Positions 1-9,881 of a stretch of DNA of 43,690 bases are shown here, one piece after another. The stretch is taken from positions 1-43,690 of IMG/VR virus record IMGVR_UViG_3300009104_000038; one strand, 5' to 3'. Numbering within the stretch: the first letter of the stretch is position 1; each line of letters begins with the position of its first letter. Below the pieces are notes generated by a model. That model was not told where the DNA came from and did no database searches. It saw nothing but the letters and a program-made list of their open reading frames with translations. Origin of the DNA: a virus. Position numbers and translations under genes: made by a program.

Positions 1-314
1 TCACCGAGGTCGCTCAGGCCGCCGTCAACAGCGTCAATGGCGGCCTGAATCGCTGATGAATCATCGGTAGAATTATCCCCCGCTGCACCGAAATCTTTTA
101 CAGAAACTACATCTTTTAGTTTATCGGTTATTGTTCTAGCCGTCGCTCCGGTTCCGGTTTGCGTAAATCCGCCCCACGAAACATTGCCCGCACCATCAGT
201 AATTAAAACTTGATCTGCGCTTCCGCCCGCACTTTCAAGCAACGCCTCGGCTGCGTCGGATGCAGTCTTGGCTCCGGTTCCACCTTGATCGATTGTTACG
301 ATTGTTTTGGCCAT
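1..314 (-). CDS. Tailspike N-terminal part, cut by window edge
   Basis: The gene starts at ATG 314-312 and runs off the left edge after 104 codons plus two bases. It opens with MAKTIVTIDQGGTGAKTA, a common phage fibre attachment motif. It then carries a VVSVKDFGAAGDNSTDD segment, the usual entry into a right-handed beta-helix (pectate-lyase-like) tailspike. The same linker occurs in the tailspike at 480-3041 (KLRDVVSVKDFGAQGD), so the two are paralogues sharing an N-terminal module. It follows the 317-475 gene by two bases in a minus-strand operon. The receptor-binding or depolymerase part is not in the window. Confidence 0.8.
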   Translation of the reverse strand, partial: MAKTIVTIDQGGTGAKTASDAAEALLESAGGSADQVLITDGAGNVSWGGFTQTGTGATARTITDKLKDVVSVKDFGAAGDNSTDDSSAIQAAIDAVDGGLSDLG

Positions 315-316
315 TT

Positions 317-475
317 TTATTCTCCCGCGATTGCATCTCGCACAACATCATTTTTCACAGATTGAAGGGCCGCTTCGACCGAAGCGTCATCGCTCGGATC
401 GTACTCACCTTCTGCTAAAACGATCAGCATTCCGTCATATTTGTAGTGATTTTCGCTTATTTTTTCTGGTTTCAT
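317..475 (-). CDS. Small hypothetical protein between tailspikes (52 aa)
   Basis: A 52-codon ORF starts at ATG 475-473 and stops with TAA at 319-317. It fits tightly between the tailspike stop (480) and the next fibre start (314), which supports it being real. The product starts MKPEKISENHYKYDGMLIV and is acidic, with no membrane segment. A position between two fibre genes suggests a fibre chaperone or small accessory, but no family is recognised. Confidence 0.6.
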   Translation of the reverse strand: MKPEKISENHYKYDGMLIVLAEGEYDPSDDASVEAALQSVKNDVVRDAIAGE

Positions 476-479
476 TGTG

Positions 480-3041
480 CTATCCCATCGTCACCAGCGT
501 GAAAACTCTGTTCGATCCGAGCCTATTTTTTATAGAGACTCCACCAGTTGTTGTATTTCGCCACACGTTTACTTTGCCGTCCGTCTCCGTACCGCCTTCC
601 GAAATAAAAACGACACTTGAGCCGCTATTTCCTAAATCCGTAGGAGCGGCGGTTGAACTCCCATCGACGAAGATCGCCGTGGTGGCGGAACTATAACCGA
701 CACTTAAAACTCTAACTGCGAATGCTCCATAATAGCCGCGAGGACTGGTGTTCCAAGTCGCATCGTCTGCGACGGTTGCCGCTTGAATCGAAAGCAATCC
801 ACCGACTGACGAGTCGGGTGCGATTGCAGGGATTCGGCTTGCAAACGTGGTGGGGGCGCGATTCTTTAAGTACCCAGTGCTTTCCGAGTCCTCCGTCAAG
901 TTTACGCAATTAGTGACGGAGTAATTAGCATTAGGAACCGTTGACCCACCCGGATACCACGCCGCTGGTTTTGCTGTGCCAGCATTTACATTCCCGGTCA
1001 ACGTGACGAAATTCTTATCGTACCCGCCAGAGCCATTTAGGTCTAGGAACGCGGTGCCGATTTCGTTCGCAAAATTATCTGTCGCATGGACATGAACTGC
1101 GCCGCCTGTGCTTGGTTCGGGTGTGGCCGTGATAAAGCTGTCCGTCTTGCCAGTTGCCTTATTGCCAGACACCGTTAGCACTCGTGAATGATCCCCCACT
1201 GCGCCCGTGAAATCGACAATTGAGCGCAATGCACCCACGCTCGCGGTGACATTATTGTAAACGGTGTTGTTGGCCGCAGTACACATTGCTGGACGAGAAT
1301 CCTCTTCTGAGTTGTAAAATGAAATCGGCCATGAACCAGCATCCGTCGATCCTCCGTCGTCGAATGGACTTTCACTTCCTGAAGTTTCATCATAATGGAA
1401 CTTATTGCTGGAAACTTCACCAGAGCCTACCTGCAAGTTAACCTCTGATGACCCGCCTTTTTTAGGTAAAATGTTACGGTAAAACGTATTCCCGATAACC
1501 GCAGTTTCATCGTTTTGCACTTTGACGGATCGGCCTTTGCAGTTTCGGAAAATGTTATTTGAAACCGTTGCAGAGGAATACAAATACGACGAACCGGTTG
1601 TGGTCGCGCCCATAATTTTTAAGCCATCAGCATCACAATTGTACGTTGATGTCCCAGAGTCGCCGTTGGTGATGTCCTCGAAAATAGAATTTTGAACACT
1701 AACATAGCGGGGATAAACAGACCCGGACGCCGAGATTATGCAGCCGCTAGTTCCAGCGGAACCCGGATTTCCCGATCCCTGCGGGCGCGTGTGGCCTGTG
1801 AAAGAGCAATTATCAACTACGACCTTATCCCAGCCGCCTAGACTAACCAGTCCGCTGTTGCCAGAAGACGATCCAGACATCGTTGTGTTGTGGAATCCGC
1901 AGTCCCTAACCAATAGTGTGCTGCTATCCTGATTCGCTTCAGTCACTCGAACGCACTCACGCGCTTTGCTGTCCGCATCGAACTCCAGACCTTCCATCGA
2001 AAAGTTATGCCCGTTAGGCCGAATATCAAACATCCTGTAAATCAAAGATGATGCAGCGCATTTAATCGTCGCGCCCTCGCCACGGTACATGAAGGCCGCG
2101 CTGCACGAACCCTGATCGCACTCCGATTCAACAATGTATGTGCCCGCCGGGAACACGAGCGTCCCTCCACCAGCCGAAGCTAGTGCTGCCATCGCAGCAA
2201 TAATCGCACTACTGTCATCTGTAGTTCCGTCGCCCTGTGCGCCGAAATCCTTTACGGACACTACATCCCTTAACTTCGCCTGAGTAGTCCGGTTAGTCGC
2301 GCCTGTGCCGCTTGGTGAAAACGTGACCAGATCAGATGTGGTTGACCCGACAGAACTGGTGGCGACGGTAACGACTTCAATGTTATCCGCTCCCGAACTG
2401 GGAGCCTCGCTGAAGGTCAAAGTCGTGCCAGAAAGGCTGTAGGTATCTTTCTGCTGGTAAACTCCCGAAATGTAGACCTGCGTATTGTTCTCACTGGCAG
2501 GAGTCTGGCTGAGTGTGAACTGCGTTGCACTTCCAGTGCCAGAAAAATTTTGAACATATAACGTGGCATTTGCCGCATCTACACCATCAGCACCATCGCT
2601 TCCCGCTGGGCCTTGTGCGCCGTCTGCACCATTGCTTCCGTCTGCACCCGCTGGGCCTTGTGCGCCATCGCTTCCGTCTGCACCCGATGGGCCTGTTGCA
2701 CCCTGTGGCCCAATTAAACTTGTGGCAGACCCCCATCCCCCACTGGTTTTGGGGCCATAGATATTATCGTTAGTCGTGTCTATGAAGAAGTCCCCAACCA
2801 CTCCTTGAGTAGTTGGGGCCGCCGTTCCGTTTAGAACCGTCTTTCCATCTGCCCCCACTGGGCCGGTTGCGCCAGTCGCACCGTCCGCTCCGTCCGCTCC
2901 GGTGTCACCCTTATCACCTTTGGGGCCGGTATGGACGCTAGTTGTAGCTGCCCGTGCAACTGACCCTGAAAATTTTGAACCGTCTGAATCCGATTTAGGA
3001 AGTATCTTCGACATAACCGTGTGCAACAACCGCTTGACCAT
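480..3041 (-). CDS. Tailspike with collagen-like repeats and beta-helix
   Basis: Start chosen at ATG 3041-3039 (MVKRLLHTVMSKILPK) because AAAGGA lies 10 bases upstream; ATG 3014 is the alternative. The longer reading from 3209 would run far into terL. The product is about 853 residues. Residues about 36-64 and 112-150 are Gly-X-Y repeats (GPKGDKGDTGADGADG and related). Residue about 257 begins VVSVKDFGAQGDGTTDD, the usual start of a phage beta-helix tailspike. The long Ser/Asn/Gly-rich rest has regularly spaced strands as expected for a parallel beta-helix. The likely role is host surface recognition and perhaps polysaccharide cleavage; catalytic residues cannot be assigned by eye. Confidence 0.85.
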   Translation of the reverse strand: MVKRLLHTVMSKILPKSDSDGSKFSGSVARAATTSVHTGPKGDKGDTGADGADGATGATGPVGADGKTVLNGTAAPTTQGVVGDFFIDTTNDNIYGPKTSGGWGSATSLIGPQGATGPSGADGSDGAQGPAGADGSNGADGAQGPAGSDGADGVDAANATLYVQNFSGTGSATQFTLSQTPASENNTQVYISGVYQQKDTYSLSGTTLTFSEAPSSGADNIEVVTVATSSVGSTTSDLVTFSPSGTGATNRTTQAKLRDVVSVKDFGAQGDGTTDDSSAIIAAMAALASAGGGTLVFPAGTYIVESECDQGSCSAAFMYRGEGATIKCAASSLIYRMFDIRPNGHNFSMEGLEFDADSKARECVRVTEANQDSSTLLVRDCGFHNTTMSGSSSGNSGLVSLGGWDKVVVDNCSFTGHTRPQGSGNPGSAGTSGCIISASGSVYPRYVSVQNSIFEDITNGDSGTSTYNCDADGLKIMGATTTGSSYLYSSATVSNNIFRNCKGRSVKVQNDETAVIGNTFYRNILPKKGGSSEVNLQVGSGEVSSNKFHYDETSGSESPFDDGGSTDAGSWPISFYNSEEDSRPAMCTAANNTVYNNVTASVGALRSIVDFTGAVGDHSRVLTVSGNKATGKTDSFITATPEPSTGGAVHVHATDNFANEIGTAFLDLNGSGGYDKNFVTLTGNVNAGTAKPAAWYPGGSTVPNANYSVTNCVNLTEDSESTGYLKNRAPTTFASRIPAIAPDSSVGGLLSIQAATVADDATWNTSPRGYYGAFAVRVLSVGYSSATTAIFVDGSSTAAPTDLGNSGSSVVFISEGGTETDGKVNVWRNTTTGGVSIKNRLGSNRVFTLVTMG

Positions 3042-3071
3042 AGATATAGTATCCTTTAACGATACAGTCAA
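3034..3071. promoter_or_regulatory. Candidate divergent promoter pair between tailspike and terL
   Basis: This 52-base gap separates diverging late genes. Plus strand: TTGACC at 3034-3039, and 17 bases later TAACGA. Minus strand: TTGACT at 3071-3066, and 17 bases later TATATC. The minus -10 abuts ATG 3041, so it would serve the ATG at 3014 better. The -10 boxes are poor matches, so this is a weak call. Confidence 0.3.
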
Positions 3072-3093
3072 GTTGGCTGACACAAAATATGGT

Positions 3094-4755
3094 ATGAATT
3101 TTGACCACCCCGTTTCCGATCTGGAAGCGGAGTTGTACGCATTCCGCATTGGCCTCACCCCGGATGAGGGTGGATTAGGCAAGTTCGGCCATTTCCAGAA
3201 CGCGGCCAACTTGATCTGGCCAGACCTAATCTGGAACCCGTGGCTGGAACGTCAGGTCGAGTCCTTATGCGAAGAAAGCTGGGTGTCATGGACAGGCTGC
3301 GCTGCCAGCGGCAAAACCTTCGGCTCCTCGCTGTATGCGATGCTGTGGTGGATGGCTGACCCGCAACACTCTAGCGTCATCCTAACGTCCACAACCGCAA
3401 AGATGATCCGCAAACGCGCATGGGCAAACATCCAGCATCTATTCCGCACTGCCCAAGGCCAGTTCCCCGGCAACATGGTGGATTCCAAAACCACGCTCCA
3501 GTCTGTTAAAGGCGATGACAAGAACGCCGTGTTCGCCGTCGCCGTGCTGGACGGCTCCACCTCCAAGGCTGTCGCAAACATCCAAGGCATCCACTCCGAG
3601 CGCATTCTCGCCATCGTGGATGAGGCGACGGACACGCCAGAGGCTGCGTTCGAGGCCACCTCCAACTTGTCCAAGGGTTGTCGCGAGTTCCAGTTCCTCG
3701 CAATCGGCAACCCCCATTCCACGCTGGACGAGCATGGCCGTTTCTCCGAGCCGCTGGACGGCTGGGAAACCGTGAACATCGACACGCAGGAATGGCGCAC
3801 TAAACGCGGCGTGTGCATCCGGTTCGATGGCCTCCAGTCGCCAAATATTAAGGCCGGTAAGACCAAATGGGAGTTTCTGATTACTCAAGATCAGGTCGAT
3901 TCCTCTCGTAAATATGAGGGCGAAAACTCCCCGCGCTACTGGAAATACTCACGCGGGTTCTGGCCACGGGAAGGTGTCGTCTCCACCGTCCTGTCCGAAA
4001 CCATGTGCCACAAGTACCGCGTAGCTTCATCCCACACTTTTATGTCGAAGGTGGATATGATCGCGGGCCTCGACCCCGCCTTCGGCGGCGACCGCTGTAT
4101 CTTGCGCTTTGCCAAATACGGCGATCTTGAGGGTGGCCTCATGGGTGTGGAGTTCACCGAAACCATCACCATTAAGCTGGACGCTCAATCAAGCGAACCC
4201 ATCCACTTTCAAATCGCCAAGGCCGTGAAACAGGAATGCATCAGCCGTGGCGTCGAGCCGCGCCACCTCGCCATTGACGCCACGGGCGAAGGCGGTGGCT
4301 TGTGCGACATCATCAGCAAAGAATGGTCGCCAGACATCATGCGGGTTGAGTTCGGCGGTAAGGCCAGCAATCTCCCGGTATCCGCCGAGGATGGACGCCC
4401 CAGCCATGAAGCGTACATGAACCGCGTCACCGAGTTGTGGTTTTCTGTGCGCGAATGGGTGATCCGCGAGCAAGTGCGCGGCATGGATCGCGACACCATC
4501 GTGGAGTTTTGCCAGCGTATGTTCGACGACCAAAGGCGCAAGATCGTGGTCGAGCGCAAGGTGGAGATGAAATCGCGCACCGGCCAATCGCCTGATTTAG
4601 CCGACGCCGCCGCACTAATTATCGAGGTCGCCCGCACTCTTGGCGCGGGCCGCTTGAAAGGTGAGGCAAAAACTGATAAAGATTGGCTAACTTTATCGCT
4701 AAAGTACGATTCGATTTACAACGAGGAAAATTTATATGCGGCAGTGGAAGAATAA
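3094..4755 (+). CDS. terL: Terminase large subunit
   Basis: DNA-packaging motor: an ATPase plus nuclease that cuts concatemers and pumps DNA through the portal. Counting from ATG 3094 (553 aa), Walker A is GCAASGKT (68-75) and Walker B is ILAIVDEA (171-178), with the catalytic Glu after the Asp. The C-terminal RNase H-like nuclease shows AGLDPAFGGDR (about 324-334), HLAIDATGEGGG (about 391-402) and SPDLADAAALI (about 499-509), each with an acidic residue for metal binding. Earlier ATG 2902 is rejected because it overlaps the divergent tailspike; TTG 3073 remains possible. It is the first gene of the plus-strand packaging block. A small-subunit candidate lies far away at 21902-22468. Confidence 0.93.
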   Translation: MNFDHPVSDLEAELYAFRIGLTPDEGGLGKFGHFQNAANLIWPDLIWNPWLERQVESLCEESWVSWTGCAASGKTFGSSLYAMLWWMADPQHSSVILTSTTAKMIRKRAWANIQHLFRTAQGQFPGNMVDSKTTLQSVKGDDKNAVFAVAVLDGSTSKAVANIQGIHSERILAIVDEATDTPEAAFEATSNLSKGCREFQFLAIGNPHSTLDEHGRFSEPLDGWETVNIDTQEWRTKRGVCIRFDGLQSPNIKAGKTKWEFLITQDQVDSSRKYEGENSPRYWKYSRGFWPREGVVSTVLSETMCHKYRVASSHTFMSKVDMIAGLDPAFGGDRCILRFAKYGDLEGGLMGVEFTETITIKLDAQSSEPIHFQIAKAVKQECISRGVEPRHLAIDATGEGGGLCDIISKEWSPDIMRVEFGGKASNLPVSAEDGRPSHEAYMNRVTELWFSVREWVIREQVRGMDRDTIVEFCQRMFDDQRRKIVVERKVEMKSRTGQSPDLADAAALIIEVARTLGAGRLKGEAKTDKDWLTLSLKYDSIYNEENLYAAVEE

Positions 4756-5320
4756 GACGCGCACCCCTTTGGGTGGCTGGCGTTACTTTCAAAAAGAAAC
4801 CGGCCAGCTAATCACCGCGCCGCATTGGAACGCCTTGATCAACGCAGTTTACCGCCACCGCGAGGCCAACGAACTGGCCATTGATCCGGGGTTGGAAGAC
4901 GAGATCGAGGCGTTCATGTGTGATGAGATTCCCGATGGCTGCGAAGAGGTGGCGGATAGGCCGGAACGAAAAATCGGTCTGTCTGAAGTTGTGTCCTTCA
5001 CGAAAACGTGGGTTCATACGTTTCTTCGCGGCAATGAGCGAGTGGATCAAAAGGAGGCTGACCGGCGCAGCGTCGTCTGTGCCAACTGCCCAGACAACAT
5101 CGACGCCCATGGCTGCAAAACCTGCGCCACGGGGAATGTGGAGAAGCTGGTGAACACCCTGTCGGGGAGTCGCCAGACCAAGGCCGATCAACGCCTCAAG
5201 GTCTGCCGCCACTGCGGCTGCTTTAACCGGGCACAGGTCTGGTTCCCGCTGGATATTTTACAGAACAACCAACGCGACGAGGTTCAAGCCGCCTTGCCGC
5301 AAAACTGCTGGAAAAAATGA
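4736..5320 (+). CDS. Hypothetical zinc-ribbon protein between terL and portal
   Basis: This 194-residue protein starts inside the terL end (20-base overlap) and ends in the portal start, so all three are translationally coupled. The C-terminal half has paired cysteines: VCANCPDNIDAHGCKTC, then VCRHCGCF, then a final Cys near the end. This looks like one or two zinc-binding knuckles. The N-terminal half is charged and probably helical. The position suggests a packaging or head-assembly accessory, but no named family is recognised. Confidence 0.8.
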   Translation: MRQWKNKTRTPLGGWRYFQKETGQLITAPHWNALINAVYRHREANELAIDPGLEDEIEAFMCDEIPDGCEEVADRPERKIGLSEVVSFTKTWVHTFLRGNERVDQKEADRRSVVCANCPDNIDAHGCKTCATGNVEKLVNTLSGSRQTKADQRLKVCRHCGCFNRAQVWFPLDILQNNQRDEVQAALPQNCWKK

Positions 5321-7554
5321 ACGAACTAAAAAACATCAGTGAAGGTGGAACCGCACCGGAGACTCGCCTCAATGACGCCAAGGAGGTCATGGAGATGGTT
5401 AACAAAATGATCAGCGCGGACGAAACCCGCAGCAGGACTAGAGCGAAGGTGAAAGGTCTGGTGGATGGAAACGCTCCATACAATGCTGGCGAATTGCGCC
5501 GCGCTGGGCAGTCCTTCCGTACGAACGTCAACTTCCGCGAGGCTGAGTCATTCCTGAACATGGGCGTGTCTGCCTTCTTTGACGTGTTCGCTGAAGTGCC
5601 CACCTATGCCACCGTGAAGATCAACCATGGTGACGTTAACGATTCCGAAAAGTATTCCCGCATTATCACCGAGGAATTTGACCGGATGCAAAAGAAGGAT
5701 GGGAACTTCGACTACCTCATGCAGTTGTCGCAGCATGAAATGGTGTTGTACGGAACCGGCCCGCTGGTATTTGAGGACACTGTAGATTGGCGTTGCAAGC
5801 CGGTGAAGTCCTCTGACCTGCTTGTGCCAGACGGCTCGAAGTCTAATGTGGCCGACTGGGAGGTGTGCGCCATCCGCAGCAGCTATGCCGTGCATGAACT
5901 ATACGCTTTCATTCGCAACGAGGACGCTGCGAAGACGGCTGGCTGGGAGGTCGGGGCCGCTCGCAAGGCGATCATGGATGCTGCCCCCAAGGACAAAGGG
6001 TTTAGCCGGGACTCCACATGGGAAGACCACCAACAGTCATTGCGTAATAACGACCTGTCGCATTCGTCGCGATGCAAAGCCGTAGATGTTGCTCATGTTT
6101 TCTACCGAGAGTTCCCGTCCGAAGATAACCCTGAAGGTGGCATCTCGCACGCCATTGTGGATCGGCGCGGCGACGGCAGGAACTTCCTGTTCCGTAAGGT
6201 GCGACGCTACAAGTCATGGAGCGAGTGTGTTCACTGTATGTACTACGACAAGGGTGACGGCACTCACCACTCGGTGAAAGGCATGGGAGTAAAAATGTTC
6301 TCCGCGCTGGAACTGAAGAACCGGCTGCGCTGCTCCCTCGTTGACAGCGCAATGGCGCGGGCACAGATAATGATCCAGCCAGATTCACCCAACGACCTGA
6401 ACCGCTCCAGCGTGATCCAGATGGGGCAATATAGTGTCCTGCCACCGAACTGGAACGTGGTGCAAACCAACTCCAGCGGCGTACTGGACGCACCTTTGGC
6501 CGTGGAACGTGAACTGGAAGGCTTGATGCAAGCGAACCTGTCGCAGTACCGGCAGCGGCTAGAGAAGCAGGGAAACCCCCGCACCGCAACGGAGATTGAG
6601 GCCATCACCGCCCAGCAATCGATCTTGGGGAAAACCCAGCTAAACCGATACTACAGCCAACTGGACTCATTCTTTTCAGAGCGTTACCGGCGGGCAATTA
6701 ACAAGAACCTTACTGCGGATATGCCCGGTGCGGCTGATGCGATGGCCTTCCAAAAACGCTGTATTGAGCGTGGTTGCCCCCGTGAGTGCCTCGATAAGGT
6801 CGAAATGGTTCAGGCCACCCGCACTGCTGGAAGAGGCTCCTCAATGGAACGTCGAGCGATTATGAACCAGTTGATGTCCATTGTGACCATGCTGCCCGAA
6901 TCAGGCCGCAAACACGTTATCGAGGATCACATCGCCTCACTGGCTGGATACCACTCGCTCAACCGCTATTACCCCATGCCAGAGGAGGATGTAGACACAC
7001 AGGAACAGCAGCAGGAGGCCGCACGGGAGAATGCCCTGTTCAAGACCGGCGCAGTCATCCCCATCGCGGGCGGCGACAACCATGCCGTCCACGCCACTGT
7101 CCATCTCCAAGCCGCCAGCGAGGCAGTGGAAGCCGCCCAGCAAGGAATGGGCGACCTTGCGGAGATGGCCGCGTGGATGCAGTCCATCACGGAACACGTT
7201 GCGGGCCACCTCGAAGAGTTGTCTGTTGATCCTACTCGACGGGAACTCATGGAAGTCCTCGCTGAACAATTCAAGGAGGTGCAGAAGGCCGCAGACGAAA
7301 TGGCGCAAGCCGTTCAGCAGCAACAAGAGGCTGCTATGCAGCAGCAGCAACAGGCCGCGCAGCAGATGGCAGAGATGCAAGCCTTGCAGAACGGCCAAGA
7401 CCCCAAGGATCAACTGGCCCAGATGCGGGCCGAACGCGATGAGGCACGCCGAGATATGAAAGTTCAGAACGACCTATCTCGCAAGAACGCCAAGACCCAG
7501 CAGGATATGGCATTGAAGGATGCCAAGACTGCACAACAAATTATGAGGCAATGA
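5317..7554 (+). CDS. Portal protein (podovirus-type head-tail connector)
   Basis: The dodecameric portal forms the DNA entry and exit vertex and docks the terminase. Length (745 aa), position directly after terL and before scaffold, and the N-terminal pattern SFRTNVNFREAESFLN, YGTGPLVFED and DLLVPDGSKS all fit large podovirus portals. Residues about 610-745 are a Gln/Ala-rich, probably coiled-coil tail (runs such as VQQQQEAAMQQQQQAAQQ). This would correspond to the barrel region of P22-like portals. ATGA coupling is seen at both ends. Confidence rests on context and pattern, not on a search. Confidence 0.85.
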   Translation: MNELKNISEGGTAPETRLNDAKEVMEMVNKMISADETRSRTRAKVKGLVDGNAPYNAGELRRAGQSFRTNVNFREAESFLNMGVSAFFDVFAEVPTYATVKINHGDVNDSEKYSRIITEEFDRMQKKDGNFDYLMQLSQHEMVLYGTGPLVFEDTVDWRCKPVKSSDLLVPDGSKSNVADWEVCAIRSSYAVHELYAFIRNEDAAKTAGWEVGAARKAIMDAAPKDKGFSRDSTWEDHQQSLRNNDLSHSSRCKAVDVAHVFYREFPSEDNPEGGISHAIVDRRGDGRNFLFRKVRRYKSWSECVHCMYYDKGDGTHHSVKGMGVKMFSALELKNRLRCSLVDSAMARAQIMIQPDSPNDLNRSSVIQMGQYSVLPPNWNVVQTNSSGVLDAPLAVERELEGLMQANLSQYRQRLEKQGNPRTATEIEAITAQQSILGKTQLNRYYSQLDSFFSERYRRAINKNLTADMPGAADAMAFQKRCIERGCPRECLDKVEMVQATRTAGRGSSMERRAIMNQLMSIVTMLPESGRKHVIEDHIASLAGYHSLNRYYPMPEEDVDTQEQQQEAARENALFKTGAVIPIAGGDNHAVHATVHLQAASEAVEAAQQGMGDLAEMAAWMQSITEHVAGHLEELSVDPTRRELMEVLAEQFKEVQKAADEMAQAVQQQQEAAMQQQQQAAQQMAEMQALQNGQDPKDQLAQMRAERDEARRDMKVQNDLSRKNAKTQQDMALKDAKTAQQIMRQ

Positions 7555-7772
7555 AAATACCCGAATTAGACACCGAGGAGATTATGCACATCATCGAGTT
7601 GCTACGCGAAGATTTGATGGTCAATCGCAAGATGCTCGATGAACACCCGCTTGATGAAGCAGCTATGGACTCATTCTTTATGAGCCGCGACCTTTTAAAA
7701 CGAATCGCTTGTAATGCGATTATCATCACTTATGAACCTAGCACAATGGCGACAAGACCCGAACGCAACTGA
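7551..7772 (+). CDS. Small hypothetical protein downstream of portal (73 aa)
   Basis: The ATG at 7551 overlaps the portal stop as ATGA, which strongly suggests coupled translation. The product is acidic and helical (MKIPELDTEEIMHIIELL), with no membrane segment or known motif. Its end overlaps the next gene by 41 bases. It may be a head-assembly accessory by position only. Confidence 0.7.
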   Translation: MKIPELDTEEIMHIIELLREDLMVNRKMLDEHPLDEAAMDSFFMSRDLLKRIACNAIIITYEPSTMATRPERN

Positions 7773-8007
7773 GTCGGCGCAAAAGCTACTCAACAACAAG
7801 ACCTTCCAGAAAATGATGGAGGTCGCGAAGAACGAACTACCCACCAACCGCGTACTTCCGGCGGTCGGCACAGAGCAGCACAGCTTTGTGTACGCCTATG
7901 GGGTCGAGGTGGGATACCGGCAGTGTTTGGCGACACTGGAGACAATGGCCTCACCCATCCTTACCCCGGAAAACGTGGAGGCTACATTTGAAACGCAATC
8001 AGAATAA
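7732..8007 (+). CDS. Small hypothetical head-region protein (91 aa)
   Basis: Start at ATG 7732 (MNLAQWRQDPNATESAQ). An upstream ATG at 7714 is possible but would lengthen an already unusual overlap with the 7551-7772 gene. It has a GVEVGYRQCLATLE segment seen in small proteins next to podovirus portals. It sits 12 bases before the scaffold gene. The function is unknown. Confidence 0.7.
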   Translation: MNLAQWRQDPNATESAQKLLNNKTFQKMMEVAKNELPTNRVLPAVGTEQHSFVYAYGVEVGYRQCLATLETMASPILTPENVEATFETQSE

Positions 8008-8019
8008 AGGACGACGACA

Positions 8020-9122
<1,103 letters not shown>

Positions 9123-9126
<4 letters not shown>

Positions 9127-9554
9127 TACAACGCCGCCCATCCATTGCGATAATCCTCGTACTTGCATCGCACCCACTTGGTTGGGTAGCGAGGGTGCTT
9201 GCCTTGCTCCCAGAAAATCCCACGGGTTGCTTTCACTTCGTCCACAGGGATGACGTAGAATGCAGGGCCGCTGGCGAAATAGATAACGGCTACAATGTGG
9301 CTACAGTCATCAATCGTGTAGGCCACCTTGGAATAACGCCCACGCCGGAACAGGACGCGGAACACTCCGTCCTTTCCGGCGTGGGTTGATTTAACCTGTA
9401 TGCGGTGCAGCTTCTGCTTGTGCGTGGCAATGAGGTCGTATGGTTCGCTGTCGCCCAGCGGCATCGCCACCCCGAACCCCATCGTCATCAGTTCATGGGC
9501 AACCAACATCTCTGCCGCCGCCCCCAGCGGCTTTAGGTCTGCCCACCTTTGCAT
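9123..9554 (-). CDS. PD-(D/E)XK nuclease of the PDDEXK_5 / I-Ssp6803I type
   Basis: Start at ATG 9554 (MQRWADLKPLGAAAEMLVA), preceded by GAGAGGGAA, giving 143 aa. The motif order is GAAAEMLVAHEL (early Glu), YDLIATHKQ (Asp) and HRIQVKST (QxK). This is the PD-(D/E)XK variant with Gln in place of the usual Glu, as in the group I intron nuclease I-Ssp6803I family. It probably cleaves DNA as a free-standing homing-type nuclease or acts in recombination. It ends the minus-strand capsid/lysis block, stop-to-stop with the scaffold gene. Confidence 0.75.
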
Positions 9555-9556
9555 GA

Positions 9557-9808
9557 CTATTCCCTCTCGCCCACGCCCTCCAGTGCGCCCGCGTACCAGC
9601 CTTCCGGCAGCGTCACCTTGTTCTTGGATAACACCCACTTGCCGTCACGCAAAAAATACACCTTGCCCCTCACTTCGGGGCCAAGGCGCACCACGTCACT
9701 GCTTTCGTGAATGAACACCACCTTGCTGCTTCCGCAGCTTATCCCGAATGCCAGCACGAAAATCATCGCGCACAGCATCGGGAGTGTTCTGGTCGGTCGC
9801 TTCGACAT
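9557..9808 (-). CDS. Small lipoprotein, candidate outer-membrane spanin
   Basis: This 83-residue protein has a basic start (MSKRPTRTLP), a hydrophobic stretch (MLCAMIFVLAFGIS) and then Cys, which reads as a lipoprotein signal, although the lipobox -3 position is Gly. The mature part includes VRLGPEVRGKVYFLRDGKW. GGAGGTG sits 7 bases before its ATG, inside the overlapping 60-aa gene (9696-9878). An out-of-frame lipoprotein inside another small membrane-linked gene after holin-like genes resembles the Rz/Rz1 arrangement, in which a lipoprotein spans to the outer membrane at lysis. The spanin role is inference; the lipoprotein call is firmer. Confidence 0.65.
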   Translation of the reverse strand: MSKRPTRTLPMLCAMIFVLAFGISCGSSKVVFIHESSDVVRLGPEVRGKVYFLRDGKWVLSKNKVTLPEGWYAGALEGVGERE

Positions 9809-9878
9809 CTTTTTTCACCTCCCGCTGGATGAGTCCGGTTAGCCAATCGAGGATCGCTTTGAGGATTCCAGCCAACAT
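9696..9878 (-). CDS. Small amphipathic or membrane protein, candidate Rz-like partner (60 aa)
   Basis: The N-terminus MLAGILKAILDWLTGLIQ is hydrophobic to amphipathic, and the rest is highly charged (REVKKDVEAT to the end). It overlaps the lipoprotein gene by 113 bases in another frame and starts just after the holin-like gene stops. The order fits an inner-membrane spanin partner, but at 60 residues it is short for Rz. It could instead be another lysis accessory. Confidence 0.5.
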   Translation of the reverse strand: MLAGILKAILDWLTGLIQREVKKDVEATDQNTPDAVRDDFRAGIRDKLRKQQGGVHSRKQ

Positions 9879-9881
9879 AGG

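Noticed and set aside
2902-3093. N-terminal extension of terminase
   Set aside because: The extra 64 codons run antisense over the tailspike start and collagen-like repeats and do not resemble a terminase N-terminus.
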